From Aplysia californica (Eukaryota; Mollusca; Gastropoda; Aplysiida; Aplysiidae): a stretch of DNA of 64,000 nt. A program made the position numbers and the translations under genes. The DNA lies in contig NW_004797298.1 in assembly GCF_000002075.1 (NCBI RefSeq), forward strand, positions 1,857,178-1,921,177, written 5' to 3'. The notes beneath the pieces were generated by a model. The model was not told the origin of the DNA. It was given only the letters and a program-made list of their open reading frames with translations, and made no database searches. Of this stretch, positions 57,990-64,000 are shown piece after piece. Position 1 is the first letter of the stretch; each line of letters begins with the position of its first letter.

Positions 57990-58240
57990 GGGAGTAGCAG
58001 TAGAAAGGCTGCAGAAAGAGTCCAGAGCCCAGAGGTGGGGGCAAAGGGGGATGGGGATAGGGATGGCGGCAGAAGGTGGAAACGACAGCAGACGACAGAA
58101 CTTAGAGAGCAGGAAAGGAAGAAGCGCGCAGAATTTTTTTAGACCAAAATTTTCCGTCGCAGTCAGGTTTCGAATCCGGTACCTATATATTGAATAAACA
58201 GTGAACAACGTAACCTCTAGACCCCACCGAGCTCCCTATC
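57990..58240 (-). mobile_element. tRNA-derived SINE, old copy lacking the 3' domain
   Basis: Matches the 5' half of the SINE (GAGTAGCAGTAGAAAGGCTG, GCAGACGACAGAA, GTTTCGAATCCGGTACC), but the conserved 3' domain and tail are absent. More diverged than the other copies. Confidence 0.75.
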
Positions 58241-58890
58241 TTATCTTATCTTAAGCGACTACATGTTCCGGAAACAAAGCACCGTACCGTGCCGGCAAAA
58301 TGGCTTCTATGAACTTTTAATGTTTCCTAGGTTACCCAAGGAGTGTATACATACACGTATGTATTTTCGCCCATATGGACGTAAGGGCGAAAACATAGAG
58401 AATGCCGATTACTTACTTACTTGTCTTATTTTTCCACTGTGTTGGGGTCACTGCAGTCGGAACATGTCCATCTCTGCTCTCCCCCCCCTCCTCTCTTCAG
58501 GATCCACCCCAGAGTCTGTCTGCTTATAGTCTCCATCATAATCTGGTTGGAGATCCGTCGGACTGGTTCGCACAGATGGCTGTGTTTCCCCTCTCCTCTT
58601 TGGGTCCCCTTCTCCTTCAATCTACCTAGAGTGTGGGAACCGCTATCCGCCCTATTCTTCCTCAAAATTTCCCTTACAGTGGTTAGGACGGTTAGAGCGC
58701 CGATTTCGGAGACTGACTCAGTAAGCGCCGATATGAATACAAATTCCCTTATGATTTCCAACTTGCCCCACAGAGAGCTGACGGACTGCATGCGGTTAAG
58801 CTCGGATCGGCGATGTCGGCTTTATCGGAATCCAAACTACATTCTTATTAGCCTACGCCGAAAAACTGGGAAGGGCATCTCGCTGTCAAC
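58241..58890. other. Unrecognised stretch with overlapping open frames
   Basis: A 178-codon frame on + (58421-58957) and a 121-codon frame on - (58426-58791) overlap. Neither resembles a family I know. The + frame runs into the MITE. It is probably part of an unidentified repeat. Confidence 0.4.
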
Positions 58891-59030
58891 TCGCGACCTC
58901 AGTGCTTTCTTGTCGTATCTCCATTTTTTAACTGTGAAAATGAAACTTCTTCTTTAGCTCACTCTTTGTTGTGAACTGCTTTCACTGTTATTAAAAATGG
59001 AGATGTGACAAGAAAGCACTGAGGTTGCGA
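58891..59030. mobile_element. Hairpin MITE, 140 bp, intact
   Basis: 40-bp terminal inverted repeats, from TCGCGACCTCAGTGCTTTCT on the left to GAAAGCACTGAGGTTGCGA on the right, with about 60 bp between. The arms differ at only about four positions. No coding capacity. The family is not recognised. Confidence 0.8.
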
Positions 59031-59351
59031 ACTCTCAATGCCGTCGCCGGTCTCGCCGTCGCCAACTCGGGTTCAGCGGTTTGCGTGACGTCACCCGACT
59101 GGACAGTGGTCAATTTTAAATGGCTATTTCAGAGCTGGTGCTTCACGGTAGACCCAAAACTATTTACATTTTTTTAAATCAGCGTCGTCAAATTAGGGTG
59201 GAACCCGAGCAGAATTACATTTTAAGCATGGCAATATTTTAAGAATTTCGAGGTTTTTTAAAAACCCCCAAATAGATCTAAATGCTTCATAAATACCAGC
59301 AGTGTTGTGGTGTAGGTTTTTTTTTCTTAGATCTAGATCTAGGTTTTTTAG

Positions 59352-59879
59352 TTTTAGTTTAGTTTTTGTAAAGTGTTTTACGGCGCTCGCAACTGCATAG
59401 GTCATATGAGCGCGCGGGACACACCTAATATTTTCAGTTGGTAGGAAATTTGGAATTTTGCCCGGGTGGCGGCCGAAGCCTACTCTTATCGATTTTAGAC
59501 CACCAAGGGATCTTTAACGTGCGCGACTTGCACACGGGCCCTCCTAGATTTTTCGCCCTTGTCCGAGAAGGCTAGGTGTAGATCTTTCCTACCAGAAGAT
59601 CAGGGGTGTGGCAGAAAGACAGCAGTAAAGAGGAGCCAAGGAGTAGCAGTAGAAAGGCTGCAGAAAGAGTCAGGAGCCCAGAGGAGGGGGCAAAGGAGGT
59701 AAGGGGTGGGGGAAGAAAGAGGAGACGAAAGCAGACGACAGAATATTGCTAGAGAGCAGGAAAGGAGGTGAAAAGAGACAATTTTAGAGAAGAAAATTTT
59801 TCTGTCGCTACCCGGATTCGAACCCGGGACCTTTGAATGAGAGGCCAACACCTTAACCTCTAGGCCACGAGAGCCCCCT
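59352..59879 (-). mobile_element. tRNA-derived SINE, full length, minus strand
   Basis: Reverse complement of the 35874 element over its whole length, with B box GGATTCGAACCC (as seen on +) near 59814. The flanks ATCTAGGTTTTTTAG and ATCTAGGTTTTAG fit a duplication. It is well preserved, so fairly young. Confidence 0.9.
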
Positions 59880-59892
59880 ATCTAGGTTTTAG

Positions 59893-61878
59893 GCGCCCTC
59901 TGTGGCGTCAAGCAGACATCTACATGTACCGGTACTGGCACCTCTCCGCGTCGATATTCAGCCGTATAAGTTTTGGCGTTCTCTATGTTATCACCCTAAC
60001 ATGGGAAAGTGCAGATCTGCCTTTTTGAAGGGTCAGTGCGACGTGCTTAGCGATAATAATATGATCTTGTTTTCCTTTAACCATGTTGTGTTCATCGCAG
60101 TTCAAGTAAGAACGTACGCAGGGGGCTAGGTCCACAAAGTGCCTTTAGTGTAAATCTATGGCCAGGCCTCCTCAAGCTTGATCTTTAGCATTTCTTTTCG
60201 CTAACTGCGGAAATGCATTATGGTTTTCTGATCAAGGGGTGCATTTCTTGAACCGGGGCGAAGGCTGACTGGTTTGACAGGGTAATCAAAGTCAGACAAA
60301 GAACCAGATAGAGAAATGGGACCACACACGAGAAGCTTTCCCACTATAGAAACATATTTTTGAACTAAATTTCTGATTCGAGACGGTACTACATGTACTG
60401 AGTAGTGAATGACCTTATGCAGTTGCGAGCGCCGTAAAACCTCTACTAAAACTAAACTAAAAACCTTTAATTCGTATAACTGTAAGTTTACTTGCTAAAA
60501 TAATCGAGTTAATATCTCAATAAATAGGCTCTAATTATTCCCACTTTGAGCGTTACATAATTATAACTTTATAGTGGTCTCAGTTGAAGATTTTTTCAAC
60601 TATAATTTTAACTAAAGATGTGAATACACCAAGGAGGTTACAGTTGCTTTAAGCTCCTTGGAATACACTTACATAATAAGGCGACAAAGCTGACATGTCT
60701 CTCATTCCGTGGCTACGAGCCGCTACCCTAGAATCATGCCATGACCTGATGATAGGGTGGTACAAAGTCGAGGGAAAATACCCCAAACAAGCACTCACAG
60801 CAGCCATGAGATTATTATGAGTCTGAGAACCCCCGTTATACCCATTCAAATTTATATCATGCCAGTCTTAACGTTAGTTTACATAATCAGTGGTTCTGGT
60901 TGCTTATGAGAAGTGCCCGAAAGGTGTGAACACTAGTGCATTTACGTGACAAACAGTTTCGAGTGTTGTGCACGCTGCTTGTTGGTCTGTTTAGATGATA
61001 AAAGGCCTGTGTCTCTGAGTGAATTTGACTTCAACTAAATTCTACGTTCCCAAATCAAGGAAGGGAAGCAGTGGTTATTTGATTATTTAGACACTTCGCC
61101 CCTGTACAACGTTACTGTTCTCGAAGTTTCTTGTTTTGAAAGACAAAAGATTGCAAGGGAAAGGCATAAAGTTATCTCCTTAGTGTAAATCTTTTGGGAA
61201 GGGTCAGATTTGGCGTCCAGGCTCCCGGGCCCCCTCCTACGCACCGACAACTTTGATAAAGTAATACTGGCCTAATCTCTTGATGCAAAGATACAATTTG
61301 TGTTAATGGCCACTGCTGGTAAATGATGTCGGCTATTTTGGGCTCGGCTGTAGGTTTAATCATTAGCCCCCTACTGGTGAATGAATATTAAGGAGAAGAC
61401 AAACTGTTTTTATGGGGTAAAATATTCAGGTCCAAATTATGCTCTAAGTACATGTACCTGCTTAACACGACCTCTGTACGTGGGCCTATTATTAAGATAT
61501 ACGGTTCTCCTGTTCCAAGGACAGGTGCAGGAGCGAAAATGACAAGGGTTGCCCGGATATGCGGCAAACTTAAATTTTATTTGAATCAAATCCGTTCGCA
61601 ACCACCCCCATCCCCTCCCCTAGCTTCTTCGATAAAATTGCGCGCGCATAGAAATGGTCCTGATCCTTGCTATTGTCATTAAAAAGCAGTTATCTCCCCT
61701 ATAACAATAGATGTCGCTAGGAAACATATAAAGAGATATCCGCTCCGGAATGACTATCCGTACAGTTGTGCGAACAACTGTGTCTGGTTATCCGTACAAC
61801 ATTTTACACACAATTGCTACACAGTTGTACGAATAATTGCTAGGCCTACAGTTATCCGTACAATACAATAGGCCCACA
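59893..61878. other. Intergenic, little recognised
   Basis: Only the SINE tail fragment at 60410 and, at 61745-61860, a cluster of TATCCGTACA and ACAGTTGT motifs in both orientations. Confidence 0.75.
60410..60465 (+). mobile_element. Tail-only fragment of R1/tRNA SINE
   Basis: Only ATGACCTTATGCAGTTGCGA then GCGCCGTAAAACCTCTACTA and AAACTAAAC remain, a strongly 5'-truncated copy. Confidence 0.7.
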
Positions 61879-61916
61879 GGCACAGAATTCTACACTTAAG
61901 TGTAGAATTCTGTGCC
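61879..61916. repeat. Perfect 38-bp palindrome
   Basis: GGCACAGAATTCTACACTT followed by its exact reverse complement with no loop. CCCACAGG is present as a direct repeat on both sides (61873-61880 and 61915-61922). Confidence 0.97.
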
Positions 61917-61922
61917 CACAGG

Positions 61923-63254
61923 TCTACCCGTTCAGTGTTTCCAATTTTCCGCCAGCGGAAATTTTAAAATTTTCCGCAAGATCCAAGGCTTTCTCTGGGA
62001 AAGCCTAGGTCAGACCCCACCTGCCGATCCGATAATATATGTCCGCCGCCTCACTGATGGTGTCCCCCCATGTAAAAAAAAAAAATGTGAGTTACGCTGA
62101 AACCGTGTTGTAAAAATATTTAAGCTTAATCGATCTGTCTTATTTTGTTTATAGTTTTGATGGCAGCATGTCTGTTTTTGAAGAAGTAGATACATGTATA
62201 TTCTACATTATTATACTTCGAGTGTGGGATCGAATTCCGGTCCCGGAAGTTTTTTTTTTTCTCTCTTCCCCCGACTGTACAACCATTTTTTCCAATAATT
62301 GTCTGTTTTGACTTCAAAGATTTCTACACATGGTTTTGTGTAAAAACAAAGAAACATAAATATCATGGATCTAGATCTACCTATATTTAAATAAAAGTAT
62401 ATAACTTTTCCTTTTAGGCCTACCAGTTTAGGCCTTGTTAAAGTTAAATATTAATGTTGATGCTCAACTTAAGGGAGAACTTTCTGAACGACTAGATCTA
62501 GGCTAGGCGTAATTCCAACAACCTCCAAAATTCGAATATTGTAGGAATAACTCTGTCTGGTTATTGGTAGAACTGTACTAATATCTAGTTGGAGTTGTAC
62601 GCACTAATGTACTAATAACCCCAGCCTTCCGCTCCTTATAGCTGTAGAAAACAAAATAGTCCTTGAGTTTTGTCTCTACCATCAAAATGTACAATAGTAA
62701 GTGACATTTCTATCTTTTTTAAATTTATTTGGCAAAACCTGCAATAAAATTAGATCACCAGAGCTGGTTGTATAAATTTTACTTAATATTTGTTAAGCGC
62801 TGACGCGAATTGTAACTAAAAATGGCCGACCAGCTGCTACAGGAAAATATTGGACACTTGTGAACAAGGAAGAGTACTCCTGACCGTTTCTTGGATAATA
62901 GCTGATGAGGGAATAACAAGTCTGTGCAGTTCTGTGAGCATTATTTGTTTGTTCTGATGATTATAGAGTTATATTTTTCAGTGCGGATGGTTACATTTTA
63001 GTTTTTTGTTTTGATTGTTCACCCGCCACCCGAACTGACTGGGCTGGGCAGCTGGAAGTCGCGTCGAGTCATCATCATGTAAACAGTGCGGCGCTCTGGT
63101 CGTTGTTTACATCACTAGAATCTAGATCTAGAATCTAGATCTAGATGTAGTCTAGGGGTTGAAAGGCTCAAAATTGTGCTTTCTGCAGCGTTACAATATT
63201 ACAGGTTTTCAGATAATGGTTCTCAAAACAATTTAGAATGACCTGTATTCGGAA
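61923..63254. other. Intergenic, little recognised
   Basis: Scattered ATCTAG hexamers (62369, 63118). A 13-codon frame at 62822 starts AAAATGG (MADQLLQENIGHL) but stops at once, so it is not called a gene. Confidence 0.75.
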
Positions 63255-63775
63255 AAATTGAAGATTAGCAGACCACCTGCCGGGAAAGTTAGATTATGCA
63301 CTTTTTTTGGCACTAAAAAAAACTGTCGCAAACTAGGCTTCTCTAGTTTCTAGATTAGATCTATTATTTTAGTGACTTAAGCTGGGGGGTCAACCCCCGT
63401 GCACCCCCTATCTACACCCCCCGGTAAGATTGAAGAACACCGGACCAGCGGGTTGGGACTACTTTTGCCTTTAGTCCTAGTCTAGTCTCTAGATCTAGAT
63501 CTATATTATATAGGCCTGCCTACTGAACTGTAGACTATAGTATAGATGTCTGAACATGATTTCCCCCAATTTTTAATATCTCTCAATTGTCTCAATTAAT
63601 CATCTCGGACAAGTTTGTCTGGGGGGAGACCCCCCTGAAATCCTCCCCCCCCCCCTGAAATCCTCTCCCCCCCCCCCCATTCTCGCACAATAATATGAGT
63701 GGTCCGGTATTCTTCAATCCCCCCCCCCCCCCTTTCTACTTTCTACCAGAGATCTAGTGGTGGTCTGCTAATGTT
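63255..63775. repeat. Inverted-repeat region with C runs
   Basis: GATTAGCAGACCACC (63263) is inverted as GGTGGTCTGCTAATG (about 63751), and GATTGAAGAACACCGGACCA (63429) as TGGTCCGGTATTCTTCAATC (63701). Between them lie several runs of C. Probably a decayed foldback element. Confidence 0.55.
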
Positions 63776-63974
63776 CAAAGAGGCCCTTTATTCTGATAAC
63801 CATGATGAGCTACTCTTTTTGGCGATTGTTAAGATTCTCGCATTTAATTCCAATGTGCGTTTTTCATAGCTCAGGCATGTTTCGCTTTGGACCCTCCTCA
63901 CTGTAGGTATGATACACGGTAGGTCCACCAAAGTGAAATTCCCTACCCACCCTCAACCACCATCTCTCACTCAC

Positions 63975-64000
63975 CTTGCCTTGCGCTCTGAGCAAAGTCG
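63975..64000 (-). CDS. Possible minus-strand exon end
   Basis: On the minus strand the last 26 bases are open and end CAAG followed by GTGAGT, a textbook 5' splice site. They would be the end of an exon whose start lies beyond the window. Nothing else supports it. Confidence 0.25.

Noticed and set aside
62822-62863. Short frame MADQLLQENIGHL with a good start context
   Set aside because: It stops after 13 codons and no donor suggests continuation in another exon.

Overview
This window is animal DNA, most likely from a mollusc and probably a gastropod. It is intron-rich, AT-leaning sequence with GT-AG splice sites, many CA, CT and GT microsatellites, dispersed short retroposons and small DNA transposons. 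The organism call is an inference from gene style and repeat content. No species-specific marker was recognised. Three assembly gaps (runs of N) lie at 9536-9810, 21714-21813 and 56820-57703.

Positions 551-46985 on the + strand hold the 3' half of one gene, an inositol 1,4,5-trisphosphate receptor (IP3R/ITPR). I placed 28 coding exons by matching peptides to the remembered vertebrate ITPR1 protein and by checking codon phase across every GT-AG junction. Together they encode about 1,277 residues. These run from the regulatory/coupling region with two PKA-type RRES sites, through the conserved block ending in a pre-channel domain, to six membrane segments, the pore with filter GGGIGD, a C2H2-type linker, a coiled coil and the stop codon. 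The first half of the protein, including the ligand-binding core, must lie to the left of the window. Three exons look alternatively spliced: a 48-nt exon at the place of the mammalian SII insert, a 54-nt symmetric exon, and an 81-nt exon that resembles the start of the exon after it. A 3' UTR with AATAAA follows at 46986-48150.

The introns carry at least three related short-repeat families plus a tRNA-headed SINE. R1 is about 175 bp with some 17 copies. R2 is about 140 bp with some 9 copies. R3 is an eroded relative. Every R1 and R2 copy I found is in + orientation. R1 and the tRNA SINE share a tail that folds into a 7-bp hairpin, and the stem differs between the two subfamilies by compensating base pairs. 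Several copies have target-site duplications of 11-13 bp. Some introns have tandem arrays that copy splice-site-like sequence, most clearly an array of about ten 36-bp units that repeats the 5' splice site of exon 23.

From about 49.9 kb to the right end there is no confident gene. This part is a mosaic: a 1,042-bp TTAA-flanked element with perfect 13-bp ends, a 28-bp minisatellite, a pogo/Tigger-like element next to a broken Ty3/Gypsy fossil, a layered inverted-repeat complex (54617-56322), two minus-strand tRNA SINEs, a small hairpin MITE, a perfect 38-bp palindrome, and many copies of the self-complementary hexamer ATCTAG. A possible minus-strand exon end is seen at the last 26 bases.

I found no convincing new biological system. 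The most unusual signals are the covarying retroposon tail hairpin, the decoy splice-site arrays inside the IP3R pore-loop region, the one-sided orientation of the repeats, and the layered inverted repeats.
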